From: an uncultured Chromatiaceae bacterium
Lineage (GTDB): Bacteria; Pseudomonadota; Gammaproteobacteria; Enterobacterales; Alteromonadaceae
DNA length: 26,965 bases
Direction of reading: 5' to 3'
Assembly (NCBI GenBank): GCA_946482615.1
Contig: CAMLSF010000033.1
Span: forward strand, 1 to 26,965
Part shown: piece after piece, positions 6,990 through 13,849 of the stretch
Numbering within the stretch: the stretch's first letter is position 1
How the letters are laid out: each line of letters begins with the position of its first letter
Program-made: the position numbers and the translations under genes
The notes under the pieces: generated by a model
What the model saw: only the letters and a program-made list of their open reading frames with translations
Database searches by the model: none
What the model was told of the DNA's origin: nothing

Positions 6990-9584
6990 TTAGAATTTTA
7001 TTGAATAACGCAAAGTCCAGTTACGGCCTAACCAGTCATGCACTGAACTGGCGTAACCATTGGTTGGAGACGATGCATAAGGTGGTTCTTTGTCGGTCAG
7101 GTTACGGATACTCAGCAACACAGTCTGATTGGCTGTGATGTCATAACCCAGACTGGCGTTGTAAGTCAGCCAGGAATCAACAGTTTCGTTATCAAACTTG
7201 AAGTCACCGTCACCCAGGGAGCTGATGTAATGTGCACCAAGGCTGGCATTCCAGTTTTCTAACCGCCATTCAGTGCCGGCATCTGCCACAAATTCAGGAC
7301 GGGCAATTTCTGAGGCCCCACTCAATTTGCCTAACAAATCTTCAGCCGGGCTGTCCTGTGTGACCTGACGCTCGTACGATAAAGTACGGGTTCCTGCTAT
7401 GTTGAACTTAAAATCACCGGCATTGGTGGTGGTCAGCTTGTAATTTAACTTAAAGTCGACGCCATCTGTTTCCTGACTACCCACGTTAAAAAAGCCGGTG
7501 CGCAGGAAGACCAAATCATCGCCGCCATCAATCACACAACCAAATTCGCCATTTAAATCCGCTTCGTCCGTCACCACTGGTGCTGTACCGGCAACACAGG
7601 CGCGTAAGGTGGTATTGGCATCCACATCCACAATGTCTTCATGGGTGTACTTCCAGTAATCGATAGTAAATTGCAAATCTTCCGTCAGATTCCAGGAGGC
7701 ACCAATATTGATGGCTTCTGAACTTTCAGCGTCTAAGCCTTTGTTACCCAGAGTTTCCTGATCAAATTCCAGCTCTCCCGCTGTGCCACCAAAGTCGCCA
7801 CAAAGTGCGTTAAAGGGCTGATCAGCACCACAGTCTATGTAGTTGGCTGTCAATGAAGTACCGGCACCCAGTTGTGACAGCGAAGGGGCCCGGAAACCTG
7901 TGCTCCAGGAACTGCGTAAAATCAGATCCTCGGTCAGGCGGTAACGTAAGGACAGTTTAGGATTGATGTCCCCACCAAAGTCGCTGTAATGGTCATAACG
8001 CAAGGCGGCTATGGCATCCAGTTTTTCGGTCAGCGGAATATTAAATTCGTTGTAAAAGGCATATTGAGTGCGGTCTGCTGCTGCATCACTGGCACCCAGC
8101 GCATAAATGCCACCGCTTTGAGCCACTTCTGCCGGGTTGTCCGATATTTCTTCGCCGCGGAACTCACCACCAAATACAGCGCTGATGTCTGCAAACAAAG
8201 TACCGGAGAAGTTAAAGTCCACTGAGTAGACATCCGATTCACCAATACGGGGTGCAATTTCACGCAAACCTGCAATGACAGAGGCTGAATTATCGCGGCC
8301 TAAATTAAATGGATTAAAGCTGCCATCTGCCAGTGCATCCGCCACTTTATCTATGCCCATATAACCTGAGACATGAGTAATTTCATTGTCGGTTTTGCCA
8401 TAAGTGGCTGCAGTTTCCCATGACCATTCACCTAACTCGCCACGTAAACCCGCTAACAGGCGGTAACTCTGGCTGTCGTAGTCCTGAATACGGCGCTCGG
8501 GAAAACGGGAGCGGATACGGATTTGATTGACTTCACCATCTTCGGCATCAATGGCTTGGGCCCATGCTGGTACAAAGCTGGCATCACCTGGAACACGGAC
8601 ATCAAAAGCCGCCGCTGAATCATAGGCAGAACCTGTGTTTTGTTGCAGCATAGCTTCAGCGAAGAACTCACGATCATCACCTAAACGATAGGTATGATTG
8701 ACAGTCGCGCCAACGGCTTTACTGTCTGGCTGGATAGCCCTTTCGCTGACATAGTCGTACTGACAGCGACTGCCACCATTGCTGGTGGCTGTGCCACACC
8801 AGGGTTCAGCATAATCGCTGCCGTCTATGGTGACGCGGGTACTTGACTTAAAAGTGACGTCTATCGGACGGTCTGTATTAAAGAGCGCGTTTTTGTCAAA
8901 GTAGTCGATCACTACTGTGGTATTGCTGTTGTCTGTACTAAAACCGCCGGTGTAGGTCAGGTTGTATTTGCTAAAGTCGCTGCTGGCTGTGTCATCACCA
9001 TAAGAGGCGCTGAGTTCATGCCCTTCATAGTCTTTACGCAGGATAAAGTTAATGACACCTGCAATGGCGTCTGAACCGTACACTGAAGATGCACCATCGG
9101 TCAGAATTTCAACCCGCTCCAGCGCTGACATTGGAATAGCATTGACGTTCACAAAGGAGTCAAAACCATTGGTGAAGGAGTCCACTGCCACCCGGCGGCC
9201 GTTGACTAACACCAATGTTGAGCTTGAACCTAAACCTCGTAAACTGACCCCGGCAGCTCCTGCTGGTGTGCCGTCATTACCTGCAACACCGCCGTTTTCA
9301 GTAAAAGTACCGGCGCTGGAGGCTTGGGGTAAATCGCGCAAAAAGGAGCTGACGCTGTCATAGCCTTTTTTTGCTAAGTCATCCCGGCTGAAGATCTGCA
9401 GCGGGTTAGCGCCCTCCATATCCACGCCTTTGAGGCGTGAGCCTGTAACTTCAATTTTTTCTATTGATGCTTCGTCTTGCTCTGTTGCTTCAGCCTGTTG
9501 TGCATAAAGCTGCTGTGAGCCAAACAAGGCAAACAGTGTGGCCATACCTACTTTACTGAGCTTCATTTTTTTATGCTGTGACAT
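6990..9584 (-). CDS. TonB-dependent outer-membrane receptor
   Basis: An 864-residue gated outer-membrane transporter that takes up a bound substrate using energy passed by TonB. Seen: a signal peptide ending about residue 28 (LFALFGSQQLYA), a TonB box-like EKIEVTGSR at 42-50, and a plug domain at about 58-185 with VSLRGLGSSSTLVLVNGRR and LERVEILTDGASSVYGSDA. A long beta-barrel follows and closes with the terminal aromatic FSIKF-like end (RYSIKF). I chose ATG 9584 because GAGGAAA lies just upstream. A TTG-started extension to 9701 would add 39 residues but has no ribosome binding site and would bury the signal peptide. The substrate cannot be read from sequence: this plug type occurs in receptors for siderophores, sugars and peptides. 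No Fur box was found upstream, so a tie to the neighbouring iron permease is not supported. Confidence 0.93.
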   Translation of the reverse strand: MSQHKKMKLSKVGMATLFALFGSQQLYAQQAEATEQDEASIEKIEVTGSRLKGVDMEGANPLQIFSRDDLAKKGYDSVSSFLRDLPQASSAGTFTENGGVAGNDGTPAGAAGVSLRGLGSSSTLVLVNGRRVAVDSFTNGFDSFVNVNAIPMSALERVEILTDGASSVYGSDAIAGVINFILRKDYEGHELSASYGDDTASSDFSKYNLTYTGGFSTDNSNTTVVIDYFDKNALFNTDRPIDVTFKSSTRVTIDGSDYAEPWCGTATSNGGSRCQYDYVSERAIQPDSKAVGATVNHTYRLGDDREFFAEAMLQQNTGSAYDSAAAFDVRVPGDASFVPAWAQAIDAEDGEVNQIRIRSRFPERRIQDYDSQSYRLLAGLRGELGEWSWETAATYGKTDNEITHVSGYMGIDKVADALADGSFNPFNLGRDNSASVIAGLREIAPRIGESDVYSVDFNFSGTLFADISAVFGGEFRGEEISDNPAEVAQSGGIYALGASDAAADRTQYAFYNEFNIPLTEKLDAIAALRYDHYSDFGGDINPKLSLRYRLTEDLILRSSWSTGFRAPSLSQLGAGTSLTANYIDCGADQPFNALCGDFGGTAGELEFDQETLGNKGLDAESSEAINIGASWNLTEDLQFTIDYWKYTHEDIVDVDANTTLRACVAGTAPVVTDEADLNGEFGCVIDGGDDLVFLRTGFFNVGSQETDGVDFKLNYKLTTTNAGDFKFNIAGTRTLSYERQVTQDSPAEDLLGKLSGASEIARPEFVADAGTEWRLENWNASLGAHYISSLGDGDFKFDNETVDSWLTYNASLGYDITANQTVLLSIRNLTDKEPPYASSPTNGYASSVHDWLGRNWTLRYSIKF

Positions 9585-9769
9585 GATGTTTCCTCTGGTG
9601 TCGGTGTTGCCTGATGGCAATCTGTTTTTTCGAACTAAAAAGGGACTAGCCAAAGCGAGAAGCACAGCAAACACTGACGCAGCAAAAATCAGACGGATCA
9701 AGGCCTGAAAATGATGTCAGCAAGCAAATAGATAAGTGTCAGTTGCAGATTTTAGAACACAGGCAAGCA

Positions 9770-9801
9770 GAACACACTTCTGGCTATGGCAGAAGTTGTT
9801 C
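9770..9801 (-). other. Strong hairpin in the receptor's upstream region
   Basis: GAACACACTTCTG (9770-9782) pairs with CAGAAGTTGTTC (9790-9801): 12 bp with one bulged base and a 7-nt loop. No T-run follows on either strand. Read on the minus strand it begins at the stop codon of the 24-codon reading frame and lies about 190 bases before the receptor ATG, so it would be in the receptor's 5' leader if transcription starts upstream. Confidence 0.6.
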
Positions 9802-9875
9802 TAATTATTGAACCACTCGGATAAGTAATAGGTAGAGCAGTAGTAGCTGTTTGGGTTTGCAGCACAACGTTGCAT
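9801..9875 (-). CDS. Possible 24-residue peptide upstream of the receptor
   Basis: ATG at 9875 follows AGGAG with a 6-base gap, the best ribosome binding site in this interval, and the frame runs 24 codons to TAG. The peptide begins MQRCAANPNS and ends YYLSEWFNN; it has Cys at 4 and 13 and four Tyr. I do not recognise it. A hairpin starts at its stop codon. Upstream, TTGACA (plus-strand 9938-9943) could be a -35 box, but no good -10 follows. It could be a leader peptide controlling the receptor gene, a small secreted or modified peptide, or chance. Confidence 0.35.
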   Translation of the reverse strand: MQRCAANPNSYYCSTYYLSEWFNN

Positions 9876-10085
9876 TTCGCTCTCCTATTCATTGAGTGGT
9901 GTTGGTATGACTCAAAGTTGTCTGATCCTGTTATTGATGTCAAGTGCTTTTTTTAAGCCATCTTTAATCATAGGGTTTTGCACCTTTAAGGGGCGGAATT
10001 TGTAGTTATTTTGCTTTTTCGGTGTAAATAATTTGTATATTTCATCTCTCGTCTGACCAGATTGAGGTTTTTATCCCGCGCCTGC

Positions 10086-10114
10086 TTGACAGTGTTTTTT
10101 TTCAAACGTACATT
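10086..10114 (+). promoter_or_regulatory. Promoter of the psrA-fadE operon
   Basis: TTGACA (10086-10091), a 17-bp spacer, then TACATT (10109-10114). The -35 is perfect and the -10 matches four of six. Transcription would start near 10121, inside the PsrA-like operator. Confidence 0.65.
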
Positions 10115-10115
10115 T

Positions 10116-10129
10116 CAAACAGGTGTTTT
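10116..10129. promoter_or_regulatory. PsrA-type operator
   Basis: CAAAC-AGGT-GTTTT fits the known PsrA pattern (C/G)AAAC-N2-4-GTTT(G/C) except for the last base. A second CAAAC half-site lies at 10103-10107, inside the promoter spacer. The placement at the start site suits autorepression relieved by long-chain acyl-CoA or fatty acid. Confidence 0.6.
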
Positions 10130-10144
10130 AATTTAGTCAGGGTT

Positions 10145-10798
10145 ATGGTGAATAAAACAACAACGCAGGACAAAATTCTGGATGCGGCCGAGCAGCTTTT
10201 TGCCTCCACTGGATTCGCTGATACGTCACTACGACAAATTACCAGCATGGCGCAGGTTAATCTGGCGGCGGTGAACTATCATTTTGGTTCAAAAAAAGAG
10301 CTGATCCAGTCGGTACTGCAGCGCTATTTATCCGTGCTGATGCCACGTCTGGATCAGGAATTCAGCCAGTTACTGGCCAGTCAGAAACAAAATGACTTAA
10401 CGGCTGTGCTGTCTGTGTTTATTAAACCTTTGCTGGAACTGAATAAAGTTCAGCACCACGGCACCCGGATGTTTTTGCAGCTACTGGGCCGGGGTTATAC
10501 CGATGTGCAGGGGCATTTGCGCTGGTTTTTTAACCATCATTATGGCCGTACTCTGGACAAATTTGTGTTGCTGGTTCAGCAGGCTTGCCCTGATTTACCG
10601 GCCAGTGAAATCTTCTGGCGTCTGCATTTTTCCCTCGGCACTGTGGTCTTTACCATGGCTTCGAACCAGGCTTTGCAGGAAATTGCAGCTGCAGATTTTA
10701 ACGAAAATGTAGAAATAGAAGGCGTGATCCACAGGCTGATCCCTTATATAGCCGCTGGCATAGCGTCACCTTTAACTTTATCAAGTCAAGCTCACTAA
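10145..10798 (+). CDS. psrA: TetR-family fatty-acid regulator, PsrA-like
   Basis: A 217-residue TetR-family protein. The DNA-binding part, ILDAAEQLFASTGFADTSLR followed by VNLAAVNYHFGSKKELIQSV, is very close to Pseudomonas PsrA from memory. The C-terminal domain keeps the order of PsrA features, including MFLQLLGRGYTDVQGHLR and FWRLHFSLGTVVFTM. PsrA represses beta-oxidation genes and its own gene and lets go when it binds long-chain fatty acids. Here the gene is 19 bp upstream of fadE in the same direction, and a CAAAC-N4-GTTTT operator overlaps the promoter, which all fits. The ATG at 10145 has only a modest CAGGG site; a GTG follows directly. Other TetR regulators of fatty-acid genes (FadR-type) are less likely. 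Confidence 0.85.
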   Translation: MVNKTTTQDKILDAAEQLFASTGFADTSLRQITSMAQVNLAAVNYHFGSKKELIQSVLQRYLSVLMPRLDQEFSQLLASQKQNDLTAVLSVFIKPLLELNKVQHHGTRMFLQLLGRGYTDVQGHLRWFFNHHYGRTLDKFVLLVQQACPDLPASEIFWRLHFSLGTVVFTMASNQALQEIAAADFNENVEIEGVIHRLIPYIAAGIASPLTLSSQAH

Positions 10799-10817
10799 TC
10801 TCTGTAAGGACCTGTTT

Positions 10818-13115
10818 ATGTCAATTTTGATCCTGCTGTTGGTTGTGCTGATTGTTGTGCTCGGTGTAGCAGACATCAGGCGTAACCTGATCACCAAACC
10901 CGTCTTTGGCATCTTTAAGAAAATTTTACCTCCGCTGTCGGACACAGAACGTGAAGCTATGGAAGCAGGGGACGTCTGGTGGGATGGCGATTTGTTTCAG
11001 GGCAAACCCGACTGGAAAAAGCTGCATGCTATTCCAAAAGCCGAATTATCGGCTGAAGAGCAGGCCTTTATGGACAATGAAGTAGAGACCCTGCTGAAGA
11101 TGCTGGACGACTACAAAATTGTACAGGAACAGCGCGATTTACCGCCTGAAGTCTGGCAATACATCAAGGACAATGGCTTTTTTGCGATGATAATTCCAAA
11201 AAGCTACGGTGGCCGTGAATTTTCTGCTATCGCCAACTCAACTATAGTCTCGCGCATCGCCACCCGCAGCTTAACCGCGGCCGTGACTGTGATGGTGCCT
11301 AACTCCTTAGGCCCGGGTGAGCTTTTGATGCACTACGGTACGCAGGAACAAAAAGATCGCTGGTTACCAGGCTTAGCTGCAGGTAAAGAAGTACCTTGTT
11401 TTGCTTTAACAGGCCCTGAGGCAGGTTCTGATGCCGGTGGTATTCCGGATACAGGCGTGATTTGCAAAGGTGAATTCGAAGGCAAAGAAGTGGTAGGTAT
11501 CCGCCTGAACTGGGATAAACGCTACATCACGCTGGCGCCAGTGGCGACTGTGCTGGGTCTGGCCTTTAAGCTGTATGACCCGGAAAACCTGTTAGGCGAA
11601 AAAACTGAGCTGGGTATTACCTGTGCTTTGATACCAACCAGCCATCAAGGCGTGGAAATTGGCGATCGTCATTTCCCGATGAATATGGCCTTTATGAACG
11701 GTACCACTTACGGTAAAGACGTGTTTATTCCGCTTGACTGGATTATTGGGGGGCCGGATTACGCTGGCCGCGGCTGGCGTATGCTGGTGGAATGTTTGTC
11801 TGCAGGCCGCGGTATCTCTTTACCTGCGCTGGCCACTGCCACAGGCCATTTAGCCACCCGTATGACAGGCGCTTACTCTTATGTGCGTCAGCAGTTTGGT
11901 ATGGCTATAGGTAAGTTTGAAGGGGTGCAGGAAAGTTTAGGCCGTATTGGTGCTTATACCTACAGCTTAGAAGCCATGCGGGTGATGACGGCTGGTGCCA
12001 TTGATTTAAACCTGAGCCCTTCAGTGGTGACCGCTATTGCCAAGTACCATATGACAGAGATGTCCCGTACCTTGTTAAACGACGCTTTTGATATCCATTC
12101 AGGCCGCGCTATTCAGGTAGGTCCGAAGAACTATCTGGCACACGGTTATATGGGCATGCCAATTTCTATCACAGTGGAAGGCGCGAATATTCTGACCCGT
12201 AACCTGATGATATTTGGCCAGGGTGCAACCCGTTGCCATCCGTACGTCTTGCAGGAATTAGAAGCTGCAGCCAATCCAAATGCGGAAGAAGGTTTACAAC
12301 AGTTCGACAGCCTGCTGATGAAACATATTGGTTTTGCATTAGGCAATACTTTTGGCGCTTTGTGGCAGGGTTTAACTTTGGGGCGTTTTAACTCCAGCCC
12401 TGTGTCTGGTGAAACCGCTAAATACTACAAGCAGTTAAGCCGTATGAGCCGTGCATTGGCGTTAAGCGCAGATTTCTCCATGCTGATGTTAGGTGGTGAT
12501 TTAAAACGTAAAGAAATGCTGTCAGCCCGTTTAGGCGACGTGTTAAGCCATTTGTATATAGCTTCTGCCGTACTGAAGTTTTATGAAGACAACGGCCGTC
12601 AGGTGGCAGATTTACCTTTCGTACGTTATTCAGTTGAACGTAACCTGTTTGAAATTGGTAAAGCGCTGGATGCTTTCTTCCAGAACTTCCCAAGCCGTGT
12701 TGTGGCGCGCCTGTTAAAAACTCTGGTGTTCCCTTTTGGCAATGGCTACAAAATGCCGGCCGATGCCGTGACTCAGGAAATTTCTGATGCCCTGTTAAAG
12801 CCGGGTGTGATCCGTGATCGCTTAACTCACTTATGTTTTATTGGTGAAGGCGATGAAGATCCAACGGGGTTAATGGAATCCGCCTTTATTGCAGTGCATG
12901 AAGCTCAGAGCGTGATGAAGAAAATTTATGCTGCACAAAAACAAGGCTCTGTGCCACGTAAAATCCCTATGGATCAGCTGATTGCCAAAGCCCTGGAGAT
13001 TAACGTTATTACTGCGGATGAAGCGAAACAGCTGATACGGATGAACGAATTACGTTTCAGCTCTATCAGTGTTGATAGCTTTAAGCCGGGTGTGTTGTCA
13101 GACAACGCGTTGTAA
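10818..13115 (+). CDS. fadE: Acyl-CoA dehydrogenase FadE
   Basis: A 765-residue enzyme of the large FadE type (E. coli FadE is about 814). It performs the first step of beta-oxidation: FAD-dependent formation of trans-2-enoyl-CoA from acyl-CoA. Seen: a hydrophobic N-terminal helix (residues 1-19, ILILLLVVLIVVLGVAD) that likely anchors it to the inner membrane; the acyl-CoA dehydrogenase N-domain with IPKSYGG; the FAD/substrate segment FALTGPEAGSDAGG from 195; GRGISLPALATATG; and VEGANILTRNLMIFGQG around 453-469. A C-terminal DUF1974 extension is typical of FadE and absent from short acyl-CoA dehydrogenases. AAGGA lies upstream of the ATG. It is the second gene of the psrA operon and so is probably induced by fatty acids. 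Confidence 0.95.
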   Translation: MSILILLLVVLIVVLGVADIRRNLITKPVFGIFKKILPPLSDTEREAMEAGDVWWDGDLFQGKPDWKKLHAIPKAELSAEEQAFMDNEVETLLKMLDDYKIVQEQRDLPPEVWQYIKDNGFFAMIIPKSYGGREFSAIANSTIVSRIATRSLTAAVTVMVPNSLGPGELLMHYGTQEQKDRWLPGLAAGKEVPCFALTGPEAGSDAGGIPDTGVICKGEFEGKEVVGIRLNWDKRYITLAPVATVLGLAFKLYDPENLLGEKTELGITCALIPTSHQGVEIGDRHFPMNMAFMNGTTYGKDVFIPLDWIIGGPDYAGRGWRMLVECLSAGRGISLPALATATGHLATRMTGAYSYVRQQFGMAIGKFEGVQESLGRIGAYTYSLEAMRVMTAGAIDLNLSPSVVTAIAKYHMTEMSRTLLNDAFDIHSGRAIQVGPKNYLAHGYMGMPISITVEGANILTRNLMIFGQGATRCHPYVLQELEAAANPNAEEGLQQFDSLLMKHIGFALGNTFGALWQGLTLGRFNSSPVSGETAKYYKQLSRMSRALALSADFSMLMLGGDLKRKEMLSARLGDVLSHLYIASAVLKFYEDNGRQVADLPFVRYSVERNLFEIGKALDAFFQNFPSRVVARLLKTLVFPFGNGYKMPADAVTQEISDALLKPGVIRDRLTHLCFIGEGDEDPTGLMESAFIAVHEAQSVMKKIYAAQKQGSVPRKIPMDQLIAKALEINVITADEAKQLIRMNELRFSSISVDSFKPGVLSDNAL

Positions 13116-13130
13116 GTTGTTGTTTTACTG

Positions 13131-13158
13131 AAAAAGCCAGGCGTTTGCCTGGCTTTTT
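13131..13158. terminator. Bidirectional intrinsic terminator after fadE
   Basis: AAAAAGCCAGGC, loop GTTT, GCCTGGCTTTTT: a 12-bp perfect stem with T-runs on both strands, between the convergent fadE and exonuclease genes. Confidence 0.95.
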
Positions 13159-13189
13159 GTTATCTGTTGTAGCTAAAGCCCCTTATGAT

Positions 13190-13849
13190 TTAACGGCTTT
13201 GCTGAAAAAGCTCCGTCAAAGTACAGGAGGCTCCTCTGGTTTTTAACTGTGCTAACAACAGCTGAGCACAGCCAAAAGCATCGGATAAGGCATGATGCTC
13301 TGTCACTTCAGGTAATTGATAGCGGGCCAGACAGGCAGATAAACTTAGGGAGTTCTGTGCCACAGGACCGCCTTTGAGCCGCATTTTATGCAGCTCCAGT
13401 TTTAAGGTATCGACGGCTTTAAAAGCAGGCGAGCGGCCAAAACAGTTTTGGCAGCTTTGTTTTAAAAAACTGAGCTCAAGTGCGCTGTGATGTGATACCA
13501 ACACAGTTCCTTTTAATTCCTGTAGCAGCAGGCGAAGTAAGTCTTCCAGCTCTATACCTTGCCGTACTTCGTGATTATGCAGGCCATGGACCACCGCACT
13601 TTGACCCACTGAAGCCGGGCTTTTCACCAGATGGTACTGAGCTGAGTTTAAATGAATTTTACCGCCCGTAATTTTTACCCAGCCAGCACTGACAATATGA
13701 TGTTTTTTCGCATCCAGCCCCGTGGTTTCAAAATCCAACACTAAGTAATTGGCTTTAGCAGCCAGACTTTGTTTGTCCAGGCTGTAGTCTTTTTCAAAAT
13801 CCAGTACCAGCTGATGCACAGCCACCGGTTTTTTCAGCCAGTTCCACAT
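13190..13849 (-). CDS. DnaQ-like DEDDh 3'-5' exonuclease
   Basis: A 219-residue protein of the RNase T/DnaQ exonuclease superfamily. Exo I is LDFETTG (D39, E41) and Exo III is HHALSDA (H185, D190), the DEDDh form. Exo II is SHHSALELSFL, where Glu125 stands at the place usually held by Asp in H-N/S-A-x-F-D; the substitution is conservative but worth noting. It lacks the tau-binding C-terminal region of true DnaQ, so it is probably a stand-alone nuclease acting on DNA or RNA ends. Its ATG follows the TAA of the DUF294 gene with no gap (TAAATG), so translation is very likely coupled. The DUF294-exonuclease pair is, from memory, common beside DUF4212/sodium symporter genes in gammaproteobacteria, but its role there is unexplained. 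Confidence 0.85.
   Translation of the reverse strand: MWNWLKKPVAVHQLVLDFEKDYSLDKQSLAAKANYLVLDFETTGLDAKKHHIVSAGWVKITGGKIHLNSAQYHLVKSPASVGQSAVVHGLHNHEVRQGIELEDLLRLLLQELKGTVLVSHHSALELSFLKQSCQNCFGRSPAFKAVDTLKLELHKMRLKGGPVAQNSLSLSACLARYQLPEVTEHHALSDAFGCAQLLLAQLKTRGASCTLTELFQQSR

Larger units (their letters stand above)
9585..10144. other. 560-bp regulatory interval between receptor and psrA-like gene
   Basis: The only gap above 300 bp. It contains a short hairpin TTGCC-TGAT-GGCAA (9607-9620), a 32-nt hairpin (9770-9801), a possible 24-codon peptide gene on the minus strand (9801-9875) with a TTGACA -35-like hexamer at 9938-9943, and the psrA promoter and operator at 10086-10129. About 10,000-10,080 is AT-rich with nothing recognised. 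Confidence 0.7.

Noticed and set aside
6990..9584. Iron-siderophore assignment for the TonB-dependent receptor from its proximity to FTR1
   Set aside because: The genes are separated by a strong terminator, only the permease has a Fur-like box, and the plug type is not specific to siderophores.
9607..9626. Plus-strand terminator (TTGCC-TGAT-GGCAA followed by a T-run)
   Set aside because: The stem is only 5 bp and no plus-strand gene ends there; the T-run lies within the receptor's upstream region.
9585..9701. N-terminal extension of the TonB-dependent receptor from a TTG at 9701
   Set aside because: It has no ribosome binding site and would place a second hydrophobic stretch before an already complete signal peptide, while ATG 9584 has a strong GAGGAAA site.
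9752..9943. 63-codon minus-strand frame upstream of the receptor
   Set aside because: No ribosome binding site, composition unlike a real protein, and it overlaps the better-supported 24-codon frame in another phase.
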